This document shows, piece after piece, positions 41,475 through 49,972 of a stretch of 64,000 bases of DNA. The notes below the pieces were generated by a model. That model ran no database searches, was not told the DNA's origin, and saw only the letters and a list, made by a program, of their open reading frames with translations. Position 1 is the stretch's first letter, and each line of letters opens with the position of its first letter. Source of the stretch: Flavobacterium sp. CF108 (GTDB taxonomy: Bacteria; Bacteroidota; Bacteroidia; Flavobacteriales; Flavobacteriaceae); contig NZ_FQWW01000010.1 of the NCBI RefSeq assembly GCF_900129795.1, positions 62,001 to 126,000 of the forward strand, in the 5' to 3' direction. Made by a program: the position numbers and the translations under genes.

Positions 41475-42707
41475 TTACTCCGAAACAACTTTCATAATCG
41501 CATTTGTAGCTCCTTTGTTATCCTGAATAAAAGATTCGCAAATTTGACTTTTTTCTTTAAGAAATGTTGGATCAGTCAGTAAACGGTCTAAAATTTCTTT
41601 TAGTTCAGAAACGTTAGAAATTGGCATGCACCCGCCAAGTTCAACTAAAGAAACCGCTTCGGCAAAATTAGAATAATTAGTCCCAATTACAATTGGGATT
41701 CCAAATGTCGCTGGTTCCAAAATATTATGAATTCCCGGGTTTCCAAATCCGCCGCCAACGTAAGCGACCGTTCCGTAGCTATATATTTTGGTTAAAATCC
41801 CGATGGTGTCAATTATAAATACATTATAACTTGATAAATCTTTGTTCTCTTTTTCAGAAAATAAAACTGTCGATTTTGTAATTTGGGATTTAAGATTTGA
41901 GATTTGATCCGTTTTTATATTATGTGGCGCGATAATGAATTTTACATTTTCAGGAGCCTGATTGATGTATTCAGCAATTAAAACTTCATCTTTTGGCCAT
42001 GAACTTCCAATAACTATGGTTTGCTGATTATTTTTGAAATTTTCGATGTAATCAAGCGTATTGTCTCTTTCTAAAATCGCAGAAACTCGATCAAAACGCG
42101 TATCGCCGGATACAATTACATTTTTAAAACCAATTGCTTCAATTTTCTGTTTAGAACTTTCATTCTGCACAAAGAAATAAGTGAAAGCTTTTAGCGCTTT
42201 TCTGTAAAAACCGCCGTACCATTTAAAAAACATCTGGCTGTCTCTAAAAATTCCGGAAATCAAATAAGTTGGAGTTTTACTTTTTTCTAATTCCTTTAAA
42301 TAGTTTAACCAAAATTCATATTTAATGAAAAAAGCAAATTCAGGATGAACCAATTTTAAAAATCTTTTGGCGTTGCTTTTTGTGTCCAAAGGAAGATAAA
42401 TGGTAACATTGGCAACCATGTTGTTTTTACGCACTTCGTATCCTGAAGGGGAAAAAAAGGTTATAATAATTTTATGTGAAGGATGTTTTTCTTTGATTTT
42501 TTCGATTACAGGAAGTCCTTGCTCGTATTCACCAAGCGAAGCAGCGTGAAACCAAATCGTTTTGTCTTCGGCTTTTATTTTTTCTTCTAAAATAGAAAAT
42601 ACATTTTTCCGACCTTCAACAAAAAGCTTAATTTTCGGACTAAAAAGTGCGACTATTTTAAGAAAAAACGCTGCTAAAGAAACAGCTAAATTGTATAAAA
42701 AAAGCAT
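41475..42707 (-). CDS. waaA: 3-deoxy-D-manno-octulosonic acid transferase
   Basis: 410 residues, GT30 family, also called KdtA. An N-terminal hydrophobic anchor (LAVSLAAFFLKIVALFSPK) precedes WFHAASLGEYEQGLPVIEKIK and ITFFSPSGYEVRKN. The C-terminal Rossmann half holds YGTVAYVGGGFGNPGIHNILEPATFGIPIVIG, the CMP-KDO site. It transfers KDO to lipid A precursor at the inner membrane. Divergent from the DegT aminotransferase-galE pair. Confidence 0.95.
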   Translation of the reverse strand: MLFLYNLAVSLAAFFLKIVALFSPKIKLFVEGRKNVFSILEEKIKAEDKTIWFHAASLGEYEQGLPVIEKIKEKHPSHKIIITFFSPSGYEVRKNNMVANVTIYLPLDTKSNAKRFLKLVHPEFAFFIKYEFWLNYLKELEKSKTPTYLISGIFRDSQMFFKWYGGFYRKALKAFTYFFVQNESSKQKIEAIGFKNVIVSGDTRFDRVSAILERDNTLDYIENFKNNQQTIVIGSSWPKDEVLIAEYINQAPENVKFIIAPHNIKTDQISNLKSQITKSTVLFSEKENKDLSSYNVFIIDTIGILTKIYSYGTVAYVGGGFGNPGIHNILEPATFGIPIVIGTNYSNFAEAVSLVELGGCMPISNVSELKEILDRLLTDPTFLKEKSQICESFIQDNKGATNAIMKVVSE

Positions 42708-42840
42708 GTAGTAATTTTTGCAGCTAAATTACATTTCTTTCGTTTATTTTCATTGGTTTGAAGGTATTAATAACTATTTTTGTTCCTTCTTTCTGACATT
42801 CTGGTTTAGTAGAAAGGCTTTTTTAAATAAAATATCGAAA

Positions 42841-43974
42841 ATGAAAAAAATACAAATGGTTGACTTAAAAAGTCAATATGAAAAAATAAAAACGACTGTA
42901 GATGCTTCAATTCAAGAGGTTTTAGACACAAATACTTACATTAACGGACCTTTAGTTCATCAGTTTCAAAAAAATCTTGAAGACTATTTAGGAGCAAAAC
43001 ACGTGATTCCTTGTGCAAATGGAACCGACGCTTTGCAAATTGCAATGATGGGGTTGGATTTAAAACCAGGAGATGAAGTTATCACTGCCGATTTTACTTT
43101 TGCAGCAACAGTTGAGGTTATTGCATTGCTACAATTAACTCCGGTTTTAGTTGATGTTGATTTGCATAATATGAACATCGATATTGATGCAGTAAAAAAA
43201 GCAATTACGCCAAAAACTAAAGCAATTGTTCCGGTACATTTATTCGGTCGCGCTGCTAATATGGATGCCATCATGGAAATTGCGGCAGAACATAATTTAT
43301 ATGTAATTGAAGATAACGCACAAGCAATAGGTGCTGATTATATTTCAAAATCTGGAACAAAAAGCAAAGTTGGTGTTATTGGTCACGTTGCGGCAACTTC
43401 ATTTTTTCCTTCTAAAAATTTAGGCTGCTACGGAGACGGCGGGGCAATTTTCACAAATGATGATAAATTGGCTCACGTTATCCGCGGAATCGTAAATCAC
43501 GGAATGTACGAGCGTTACCATCACGATGTTGTGGGAGTAAATTCACGTTTAGATAGTATCCAAGCGGGAGTTTTAAATGCAAAACTACCTTTGTTAGATG
43601 AATATAATAAAGCACGTCGTTTAGCGGCAACAAAATACAATGCAGCTTTTGCTGGAAATAAACATATTGTTACGCCAGAATTTGATGCAAATGAAAACGA
43701 TCACGTTTTTCATCAATATGTTTTAAGAATTTTAGATGCTGATAGAAATGCTTTAATGCAGCATTTATTAGATAAAGGAATTCCATGTGCAATTTATTAC
43801 CCAATTCCATTGCACTCTCAAAAAGCATATTTAGATCCTCGTTATAAAGAAGAGCAATTTCCAGTTACAAATCAATTAGTGCAGGAAGTAATTGCTTTGC
43901 CAATGCATACAGAACTTGACGACGAACAAATCAAATTTATAACAGATTCAGTTTTAGAATTTTTGAATAAATAA
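42841..43974 (+). CDS. DegT/DnrJ/EryC1/StrS aminotransferase
   Basis: 377 residues from ATG 42841 (MKKIQMVDLKSQYEKIK). The frame is open 41 codons further but that part is hydrophobic low-quality sequence and overlaps the promoter region. PLP-enzyme features: GTDALQIAMMGL, DNAQAIGADY, and the lysine motif FFPSKNLGCYGDGGA (Lys forms the Schiff base). It makes amino sugars for O-antigen or capsule. galE follows 36 nt later and is probably co-transcribed. Confidence 0.92.
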   Translation: MKKIQMVDLKSQYEKIKTTVDASIQEVLDTNTYINGPLVHQFQKNLEDYLGAKHVIPCANGTDALQIAMMGLDLKPGDEVITADFTFAATVEVIALLQLTPVLVDVDLHNMNIDIDAVKKAITPKTKAIVPVHLFGRAANMDAIMEIAAEHNLYVIEDNAQAIGADYISKSGTKSKVGVIGHVAATSFFPSKNLGCYGDGGAIFTNDDKLAHVIRGIVNHGMYERYHHDVVGVNSRLDSIQAGVLNAKLPLLDEYNKARRLAATKYNAAFAGNKHIVTPEFDANENDHVFHQYVLRILDADRNALMQHLLDKGIPCAIYYPIPLHSQKAYLDPRYKEEQFPVTNQLVQEVIALPMHTELDDEQIKFITDSVLEFLNK

Positions 43975-44010
43975 GTAACAGCCAAAATAACCACATAAAC
44001 AACCAAATAA

Positions 44011-45024
44011 ATGAAAGTATTAGTAACAGGAGGATTAGGATTTATAGGTTCTCACACGGTAGTCGAATTGCAAAATGAAGGCTTTGAAGTTGTGATAATT
44101 GATAACCTTTCAAATTCTTCAGAAGATGTTTTAAAAGGAATTACAGCTATAACGGGAAAAACGCCTTTATTCGAGAAAATTGATTTAAGAGAAAAAAGTG
44201 CCGTTCGGGATTTCTTTAAAAAACATAATGATGTTACTGGGGTAATTCATTTTGCTGCTTCAAAAGCAGTTGGTGAAAGTGTTGAACAGCCTTTGTTGTA
44301 TTACGAAAACAACATTAGCAGTTTGGTTTATCTTTTACAAGAATTACAGCAAAAACCTGAGGCAAGTTTTATTTTTAGTTCATCTTGTACAGTTTACGGT
44401 CAAGCCGAAAAAATGCCAATTACAGAAGATGCCCCGGTTCAAACAGCAATGTCTCCTTATGGAAACACGAAACAAATTGGAGAAGAAATAATTGCAGATA
44501 CAGCAAAAGTAACGAACATCAGCGCAATTTTATTACGTTATTTTAATCCGGTTGGAGCGCATCCTTCAACTGAAATTGGAGAATTACCATTAGGAGTTCC
44601 TCAAAATTTAGTTCCTTTTATTACGCAGACAGGAGTAGGATTACGTCAGGAATTATCAGTTTTCGGAAATGATTATCCAACGCCAGACGGAACTGCAGTT
44701 CGTGATTATATTCACGTTGTAGATTTAGCAAAAGCACACGTAATTGCTTTACAACGTTTATTGAACAAAAAGAATTTACAAAAAGTGGAAACGTTTAATT
44801 TAGGAACTGGAAAAGGAAGTTCAGTTTTAGAAGTAATTCATAGTTTTGAAAAAGTAAGTGATAAAAAATTACCATACGTAATTAAACCGCGCCGTGAAGG
44901 TGATATCACGGAAGCTTATGCAAACACAGATAAAGCAAACAACGTTTTAGGCTGGAAAGCAGAATTAAGTTTAGACGAAGCAATGGCAAGTGCCTGGAAA
45001 TGGGAACAGAAGGTTCGTTCGTAA
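44011..45024 (+). CDS. galE: UDP-glucose 4-epimerase
   Basis: 337 residues of the extended SDR family: NAD-binding TGGLGFIGSHTVVELQ (residues 6-21), SSSCTVYG (catalytic Ser/Thr), YGNTKQIGEEI (YxxxK), and LRYFNPVGAHPSTEIGE typical of GalE. Interconverts UDP-glucose and UDP-galactose for envelope glycans. Followed by a 20-bp palindrome. Confidence 0.95.
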   Translation: MKVLVTGGLGFIGSHTVVELQNEGFEVVIIDNLSNSSEDVLKGITAITGKTPLFEKIDLREKSAVRDFFKKHNDVTGVIHFAASKAVGESVEQPLLYYENNISSLVYLLQELQQKPEASFIFSSSCTVYGQAEKMPITEDAPVQTAMSPYGNTKQIGEEIIADTAKVTNISAILLRYFNPVGAHPSTEIGELPLGVPQNLVPFITQTGVGLRQELSVFGNDYPTPDGTAVRDYIHVVDLAKAHVIALQRLLNKKNLQKVETFNLGTGKGSSVLEVIHSFEKVSDKKLPYVIKPRREGDITEAYANTDKANNVLGWKAELSLDEAMASAWKWEQKVRS

Positions 45025-45050
45025 ATAAAATACACAAAGATATTCCGTAG

Positions 45051-45070
45051 AGACGCACTGCAGTGCGTCT
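45051..45070. repeat. 20-bp palindrome, copy 1
   Basis: AGACGCACTGCAGTGCGTCT, a perfect palindrome with GTAG to its left. Other copies at 45451-45470 and 57898-57917. Confidence 0.85.
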
Positions 45071-45171
45071 AACGTATGTAAAGAAATCCCAAATAATCAT
45101 TTTAGATTGTTTGGGATTTTTATTTTAATTGAATTTATTTTGTAATTTTGTAAGATAAAATTGTAGGAATT

Positions 45172-45369
45172 ATGGGCTCAAAAAAAGAAAATAAAAAGAA
45201 TGATAAGGTTGAAGAGCCAAGAATAGAATACGAAATTCAAAAGCCTAAATTTAAAGGAATAGATCCTGAAACTTTTGATTTTGATGCTGAGTTTGCAAAA
45301 GGATTAACACCGGAGGAGTTTAAAGCTGAAATGTCTAAAAGAATAAAAGCTTATCCTTGGAAAAAATAA
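45172..45369 (+). CDS. Small conserved-looking protein, unknown function
   Basis: 65 residues, highly charged, no signal or membrane segment. A lysine-rich start (MGSKKENKKNDK) is followed by EYEIQKPKFKGIDPETFDFDAEFAKGLTPEEFKAEMSKRIKAYPWKK, which looks like a short folded helical domain. It has a TAATTTTG box at 45143-45150 and its own terminator (45392-45429), so it is a self-contained gene. It is bracketed by two 20-bp palindromes in mirror orientation. I do not recognise the family. Confidence 0.7.
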   Translation: MGSKKENKKNDKVEEPRIEYEIQKPKFKGIDPETFDFDAEFAKGLTPEEFKAEMSKRIKAYPWKK

Positions 45370-45391
45370 CTTTAGAAATAAATTAAAAAAT

Positions 45392-45429
45392 AAAATCCTC
45401 ATAAATAAGATGTTATTTATGAGGATTTT
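45392..45429. terminator. Terminator between the 65-residue gene and fabD
   Basis: 17-bp perfect stem AAAATCCTCATAAATAA with TTATTTATGAGGATTTT, 4-nt loop. Confidence 0.88.
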
Positions 45430-45450
45430 TTATATGATATTCGATACGAA

Positions 45451-45470
45451 AGACGCACTGCAGTGCGCCT
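45451..45470. repeat. 20-bp palindrome, copy 2
   Basis: AGACGCACTGCAGTGCGCCT followed by CTACG; one mismatch in the right arm. Mirror-oriented relative to copy 1, 400 nt away. Confidence 0.8.
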
Positions 45471-45476
45471 CTACGA

Positions 45477-46352
45477 TTATGCATTCGCAGTAACCGCTTC
45501 TTTATCAATTTTATTAATCAAACCAGCTAAAACTTTTCCTGGGCCAACTTCAGTAAATAAAGTAGCGCCGTCAGCGATCATTTGCTGTACAGATTGCGTC
45601 CATTTTACAGGAGCAGTCAATTGAATGATTAAGTTCTTTTTAATCTCGTTTGCATCAGAAACTGCATTTGCAGTTACGTTTTGATATACTGGGCAAATAG
45701 GAGTAGAGAATGTAGTTGCTTCAATTGCAGCCGCTAATTCTTCTCTTGCAGGTTCCATCATTGGTGAATGAAATGCACCACCAACAGGTAAAATTAAAGC
45801 ACGTTTTGCTCCCGCAGCTTTCATTGCTTCACAAGCTTTTTCAACAGCAGTAGTTTCTCCTGAAATCACTAATTGTCCTGGGCAGTTGTAATTTGCTGCA
45901 ACCACAATTCCGTCGATAGAAGCACAAACTTCTTCCACAATATTATCTGCTAAACCTAAAACCGCAGCCATTGTCGATGGCGTGATTTCACAAGCTTTTT
46001 GCATTGCCAAAGCACGTTGAGAAACTAATTTAAGACCATCTTCAAAAGATAAAGTTCCGTTAGCAACCAGTGCAGAGAATTCTCCTAAAGAATGTCCCGC
46101 AACCATTTCTGGTTTAAAATCTTCGCCTAAAGTTTTAGCTAAAATAACAGAATGTAAAAATACTGCCGGCTGTGTAACTTTAGTCTCTTTTAGCTCTTCG
46201 GCAGTGCCTTCGAACATAATATCTGTAATTCTAAAACCTAAAATTTCATTGGCTTTTTCGAATAATTCTTTGGCTAAAGCCGAGTTTTCATATAGATCTT
46301 TGCCCATTCCTGTAAACTGTGCGCCCTGACCTGGAAATACGTATGCTTTCAT
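45477..46352 (-). CDS. fabD: Malonyl-CoA:ACP transacylase
   Basis: 291 residues. Active-site GHSLGEFSAL holds the acyl-Ser (near 92), with the partner His in GGAFHSP (near 198) and the N-terminal YVFPGQGAQFTGMGKDLY. It loads malonyl groups onto ACP for fatty-acid synthesis. Single gene, with a TACTTTTG box at 46416-46409. Confidence 0.96.
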   Translation of the reverse strand: MKAYVFPGQGAQFTGMGKDLYENSALAKELFEKANEILGFRITDIMFEGTAEELKETKVTQPAVFLHSVILAKTLGEDFKPEMVAGHSLGEFSALVANGTLSFEDGLKLVSQRALAMQKACEITPSTMAAVLGLADNIVEEVCASIDGIVVAANYNCPGQLVISGETTAVEKACEAMKAAGAKRALILPVGGAFHSPMMEPAREELAAAIEATTFSTPICPVYQNVTANAVSDANEIKKNLIIQLTAPVKWTQSVQQMIADGATLFTEVGPGKVLAGLINKIDKEAVTANA

Positions 46353-46424
46353 TTGTCTAATTTAATTTTTACTTTTTTTAAAATTGAAAATTAGTTTCAA
46401 TTGGAAGGCAAAAGTACTATTTTT

Positions 46425-46787
46425 TTATTTCGTATAATCCTTAAACATGTAAATCCATGCTAATCTTGAAAATCTAAGATTGAAAGAAGTAAGTAAAGTA
46501 ATAACTACAGCTATGATTGGAATAATTCTTAAATCGAAATTTGTCTCAAAGAAAAACTGAGCAACACAATACGTCGCGATTCCCTGAGCGACTGTTAATC
46601 CGTAGTTTACATACATCGCGCCAAAGAAATAACCAGGCTCTTTTTGGAACTTGTAATTGCAATGACTGCAGTATTCGTTCATTTTTGGAAGACCGAAAGA
46701 TAAAAAAATATTTCTGTCTGTAAATACTTTCCCTTTATGACAAACAGGACATTCGTTGCTTAAAATATGAGTTAATGAATTTGACAT
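46425..46787 (-). CDS. DUF983 membrane protein
   Basis: 120 residues. An N-terminal zinc-ribbon-like pair (CPVCHKGKVF at 14-23 and YCSHCNYKFQKEPGYFFGAMYVNYG at 39-63) is followed by two membrane helices (about 62-85 and 92-110). This is the standard DUF983 layout; function unknown. A TACCTTTG box lies at 46818-46811. Confidence 0.88.
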   Translation of the reverse strand: MSNSLTHILSNECPVCHKGKVFTDRNIFLSFGLPKMNEYCSHCNYKFQKEPGYFFGAMYVNYGLTVAQGIATYCVAQFFFETNFDLRIIPIIAVVITLLTSFNLRFSRLAWIYMFKDYTK

Positions 46788-46921
46788 GACTTTGATGTTT
46801 TTTATTTATACAAAGGTAATTCAGAGCAGGATAAAAGTCTTTTTAGTATCTTCGCTTATTATAGCACAATAAAGACATTTGTTCCGTTTTGTTTTTTAGA
46901 CTTGTGTAAAACCTGCTATAA

Positions 46922-47024
46922 ATGGCGCACAGATGACACGGATTAAGCAGATTTACAAATAGCAAATAAACAAATCAGTTTGAATCGGTATAAATCTGCG
47001 TCATCTGCGTGCGATTCTCATTTT
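46922..47024. repeat. CGCACAGATGACACGG-type palindromic repeat
   Basis: GCGCACAGATGACACGG at the left and CGTCATCTGCGTGCG at the right are imperfectly complementary, as are the inner AGCAGATTTA and TAAATCTGCG. Same wording as at 22318-22372. Confidence 0.6.
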
Positions 47025-47070
47025 AATCAGTAGGCAAACGCGATATAGTTGGCACACCAATATTTTATTT

Positions 47071-47934
47071 ATGAAAAAGTACCCTGTTTACAGCGTTCAG
47101 AATTTTAGCTGCAATGATATTCATCGCGATTTTTACGTTAATACTTTTACAGAGCATTTAAAAAGCCACAGTTTTGTGGAAGAACCGCATCGTCATGATT
47201 CCTATTTAATGGTGTTTTTTACAAAAGGTTCCGGACAGCACGAAGTCGATTTTGACCAATTCGAAATAAAAAGAGGAAGTCTGTTTGTACTGCAGCCCGG
47301 ACAAATGCATCATTGGAGTTTGTCTAAAGATGTTGAAGGTTTTGTAATTATCTTTTCGCAGGAATTGTATAATTTATATTTCGGACAAAAAAATATCAAT
47401 GATTATAATTTCTATCATTCCATTCATAACCGACCGGAATTGGTTTTCGAAGAAAAAGAAATCCCAAAAATCCTCCCTTATTTTGATTTATTAATTCAGG
47501 AAAACAATCAAAATAATAAATATCAGCTGGACAAAATGCTGAATTTATTAGATTCCATTCACATCGAAATTTCCCGTAAATATGGCGAAACGTATTCGCA
47601 TCAAACGCATTCGTACAATATTAAAATCAACAAGTTTGAATCGCTTTTAGAGGAATATTTCAGAACTGAAAAACTACCGTCTTTCTACGCGGAAAAACTA
47701 AATATCACGCTAAAACATTTAAACCGAATCTGCAATGAAATTCTACAAAAAACAGCCACAGAAGTTATCACAGATCGTGTAATCCTAGAGATAAAACGAA
47801 TGTTAATCGACAAACAATTAGCCGTAAACGAAGTAGCCTTTAAAGTCGGCTACGAAGATTACTCGTATTTCTCCCGATTCTTCAAAAAACAAACAGGATT
47901 ATCACCAACAGAATTTCGAAATACAGCGCGATAA
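47071..47934 (+). CDS. AraC-family transcriptional regulator
   Basis: 287 residues. An N-terminal cupin-like sensor domain (VEEPHRHDSYLMVFFTKGSGQHEVDF, LFVLQPGQMHHWSLS; about 35-100), a helical linker, and a C-terminal AraC HTH pair (KLPSFYAEKLNITLKHLNRICNEILQKTATEVI; LAVNEVAFKVGYEDYSYFSRFFKKQTGLSPTEFR). The ligand is unknown. The next genes, yceI and pirin, carry a shared operator and could be targets, but nothing in the sequence proves it. Confidence 0.93.
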   Translation: MKKYPVYSVQNFSCNDIHRDFYVNTFTEHLKSHSFVEEPHRHDSYLMVFFTKGSGQHEVDFDQFEIKRGSLFVLQPGQMHHWSLSKDVEGFVIIFSQELYNLYFGQKNINDYNFYHSIHNRPELVFEEKEIPKILPYFDLLIQENNQNNKYQLDKMLNLLDSIHIEISRKYGETYSHQTHSYNIKINKFESLLEEYFRTEKLPSFYAEKLNITLKHLNRICNEILQKTATEVITDRVILEIKRMLIDKQLAVNEVAFKVGYEDYSYFSRFFKKQTGLSPTEFRNTAR

Positions 47935-47943
47935 GTTTTAAGT

Positions 47944-48126
47944 TTGCCACGAATTACACTAATTTCCACGAATTATTTTTTGCCACAGATTAAAAGGATT
48001 TTCACAGATTATTTATTCTCACAATACAGAAAAAAATCTTTTTTAATCTTTTTAATCTGTGGCAAAAAAAAAATTTCCAGTTTGAAAGAAAAAAATTCGT
48101 GAAAATTAGTGTAATTCGTGGCAAAC
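47944..48126. repeat. Nested palindrome, GAATTACAC outside, ACAGATT inside
   Basis: Outer arms TTTGCCACGAATTACACTAA and TTAGTGTAATTCGTGGCAAA. Inner arms TTTGCCACAGATTAAAAGGA and AATCTTTTTAATCTGTGGCA. The whole 183 bp can fold into one long hairpin. The 55592-55757 repeat has the same two modules nested the other way round. Confidence 0.8.
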
Positions 48127-48130
48127 CCTC

Positions 48131-48169
48131 AAAAAAAAAGCCTGCACTCCCGAGAAAAGGTGCAGGCTT
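48131..48169 (-). terminator. Terminator of yceI
   Basis: 10-bp stem AAGCCTGCAC with GTGCAGGCTT, 11-nt loop, followed on the minus strand by a T-run (A-run at 48131-48138). Confidence 0.88.
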
Positions 48170-48204
48170 CTTAACCAACCAAATTAAAACCTAATTATAA
48201 AGTA

Positions 48205-48738
48205 TTAAGCTTGTTTTACAAATTGTAACTCAATGTTTAATTTTACTTCTTCACCAACTAAAACACCTCCAGTTTCAAGAGCTGAGTTCCAGTTTAAACC
48301 CCAATCTTTACGATTGATTTTTCCTTCAATGCTTAAACCTACTTTTGTATTTCCCCAAGGATCAGTTAAGATTCCGCTATATTCTACTGGGAATTTTACC
48401 TCTTTTGAAATTCCTTTGATCGTTAAATCTCCAGTTAATTGATAATCTCCAGCATCAATTTTTTTGAAAGAAGAAGCTTTAAAAGCTAATTTCGGATTGT
48501 TTTCTACATCAAAAAAGTCTGCACTTCTTAAATGCCCGTCTCTGTCTGCATTTGCAGTATCGATAGAAGCGATATCGCCAGAAAATTCGATTGCAGCATT
48601 TTCGAAGTCATCTCCTTGTGTAGTGATTGTTGCATCGTAAGTTCCAAATTTACCTGAAACATTTGTAAACATCATGTGTTTAACTTTAAAACCAATTTCT
48701 GAATGTGTTGGGTCAATTGACCATTTTGTAGCTGCCAT
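48205..48738 (-). CDS. YceI-family protein
   Basis: 177 residues from ATG 48738 (MAATKWSIDPTHSEIGFKVKHMMFTNVSG). The frame continues 21 codons upstream but that segment contains the -7 box and is not translated. The sequence has the YceI lipocalin-like pattern (FKASSFKKIDAGDYQLTGDLTIKGISKEVKFPVEY, IEGKINRKDWGLNWNSALETGGVLVGEEVKLNIELQ), a fold binding polyisoprenoids or similar lipids. No signal peptide, so it is probably cytoplasmic. Shares an operator with the pirin gene. Confidence 0.93.
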   Translation of the reverse strand: MAATKWSIDPTHSEIGFKVKHMMFTNVSGKFGTYDATITTQGDDFENAAIEFSGDIASIDTANADRDGHLRSADFFDVENNPKLAFKASSFKKIDAGDYQLTGDLTIKGISKEVKFPVEYSGILTDPWGNTKVGLSIEGKINRKDWGLNWNSALETGGVLVGEEVKLNIELQFVKQA

Positions 48739-48777
48739 AATTTTATTTTTTAAATAATTAATTTCATTTTGATAGGA

Positions 48778-48823
48778 CAAAGTTACTTCGGCTGTCTTCA
48801 TTTGGCACTTAACCTAGATTAAG
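48778..48823 (-). promoter_or_regulatory. yceI promoter with palindromic operator
   Basis: Minus strand: palindrome CTTAATCTAGGTTAAG (48823-48808), 22 nt, then -7 box TAACTTTG (48785-48778). No normal TTG sits at -33; the palindrome edge occupies that place. The same arrangement stands before the pirin gene. Confidence 0.75.
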
Positions 48824-48893
48824 AAATGAAGACGAAATAAATCTTTGATTCCTAGTTTGTTTTGTTTTTATTGTTTGAAAAATTGCTATTGAA

Positions 48894-49610
48894 TTAATAG
48901 TTCATCGGAACGTCCATCAATAAAAATTCAGCATCTGTATTTGCTTTTATATTTAAGATTTTAGTTCCTGAAATTCCAACCGCATCACGAGTGTTTAATT
49001 CCTGGCCGTTGATTGTAATATTTCCTTTTAAAACGAAAGTATAAACTCCGTTTCCTTCTTTTTTAATTTTATATTCAGTCGTTACACCTGAGTCAAAATT
49101 TCCCATTTGAAACCAAGCATCTTGGTGAATCCAAACTCCCTCGTCATCAGCATTTGGAGATAAAATTAGAGACAATTTATTATGTCTGTCAGCAACATCT
49201 AAAGTAATTTGCTGGTAACGCGGTGTAACGTTTCTTTTATTTGGAAACAACCAAATTTGTAACAATTTAGTCTGTTGATCTGCATTCGGATTAAACTCAC
49301 TATGCTGAACTCCAGTTCCGGCACTCATTACCTGAATATCACCATTTTTGATAATTTCAGTATTTCCCATACTGTCTTTGTGTGCCAAATCTCCTTCTAA
49401 CGGAATTGTAATAATTTCCATATTATCGTGAGGATGCGTTCCAAATCCCATTCCCGCAGCAATTGTATCATCGTTTAAAACACGAAGCGCTCCAAACTGA
49501 ATTCTGTCTGGGTTGTACCAGCTCGCAAAACTAAAACTATGATAAGCATTAAGCCATCCGTGATTTGCATTTCCTCTTGTTTCTGCTTTATGTAATACTA
49601 TATTTTCCAT
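48894..49610 (-). CDS. Pirin-family protein
   Basis: 238 residues, bicupin. The N-terminal cupin has the metal site FGTHPHDNMEIITIPLEGDLAHKDSMGN (His and Glu ligands visible, near 57-84) and TGVQHSEFN. The C-terminal half is more divergent (TYEFVL-like YTFVLKGNITINGQELNTRDAVGIS). It resembles YhhW-type pirins, some of which have quercetinase activity. Probably stress-related given the shared operator with yceI (inference). Confidence 0.93.
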   Translation of the reverse strand: MENIVLHKAETRGNANHGWLNAYHSFSFASWYNPDRIQFGALRVLNDDTIAAGMGFGTHPHDNMEIITIPLEGDLAHKDSMGNTEIIKNGDIQVMSAGTGVQHSEFNPNADQQTKLLQIWLFPNKRNVTPRYQQITLDVADRHNKLSLILSPNADDEGVWIHQDAWFQMGNFDSGVTTEYKIKKEGNGVYTFVLKGNITINGQELNTRDAVGISGTKILNIKANTDAEFLLMDVPMNY

Positions 49611-49639
49611 GATCTTGTATGTTTTGTAATTTTATAGTA

Positions 49640-49685
49640 CAAAGATACTGCCGAGGTCAAGGAAACGCACTTAACCTAGATTAAG
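49640..49685 (-). promoter_or_regulatory. Pirin promoter with palindromic operator
   Basis: Minus strand: CTTAATCTAGGTTAAG (49685-49670), 22 nt, then TATCTTTG (49647-49640). The 16-bp site is identical, and the spacing equal, to the yceI promoter. Confidence 0.75.
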
Positions 49686-49764
49686 AAGTTTTTTTGAGAG
49701 GTTCAAAGGTTCAGAGTTGCAGAGGTTCAAAGGTTTTTTCTTGGAGCAGGAATTTTAGTTTTCA

Positions 49765-49846
49765 AAAGACCTGACGTCCCGTTATCCGTTTCAATCTTTT
49801 GTACCGAACCCCGGTACAAAAGGATTTTCACTTCTATCGGGGCTAT
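49765..49846 (-). ncRNA. Structured intergenic element, copy C (short form)
   Basis: Minus strand: AGCCCCGATAGAAGTGAAAA, TCC, apical stem TTTTGTACCG/CGGTACAAAA with loop GGGTT, then GATTGAAACGGATAACGGGAC. The basal stem is CCCG/CGGG where copy A has CCTG/CAGG. Lies 127 nt after the stop of the DUF4375 gene, in the same direction, and upstream of the pirin promoter. Confidence 0.6.
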
Positions 49847-49902
49847 ACTAGAAGTTTTAGTTTTTAGAAGTTGTGTTTTGTACGCAAAGTATAGCCTTGT
49901 AG

Positions 49903-49949
49903 TTTGTCATTTCGACGAAGGAGAAATCTTCGCAAGTAACTCTACAAAG
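49903..49949. repeat. Left arm of a 47-bp inverted repeat
   Basis: Contains GTCATTTCGACGAAGGAG. Matches the reverse complement of 50414-50460 with five mismatches in 47; together they bracket the DUF4375 gene. Confidence 0.88.
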
Positions 49950-49972
49950 ATTGGCAATATTGTTAGGAGTTT

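Noticed and set aside
42718..42840. Upstream 41-codon extension of the DegT aminotransferase
   Set aside because: Aromatic-rich sequence unlike the family; MKKIQMVDLKSQY at 42841 is the standard start.
42984..43274. 96-codon frame opposite the DegT aminotransferase gene
   Set aside because: Lies wholly inside a conserved PLP-enzyme gene and has no features of its own.
48739..48801. Upstream 21-codon extension of yceI
   Set aside because: It contains the -7 box, so this segment precedes or spans the transcription start.
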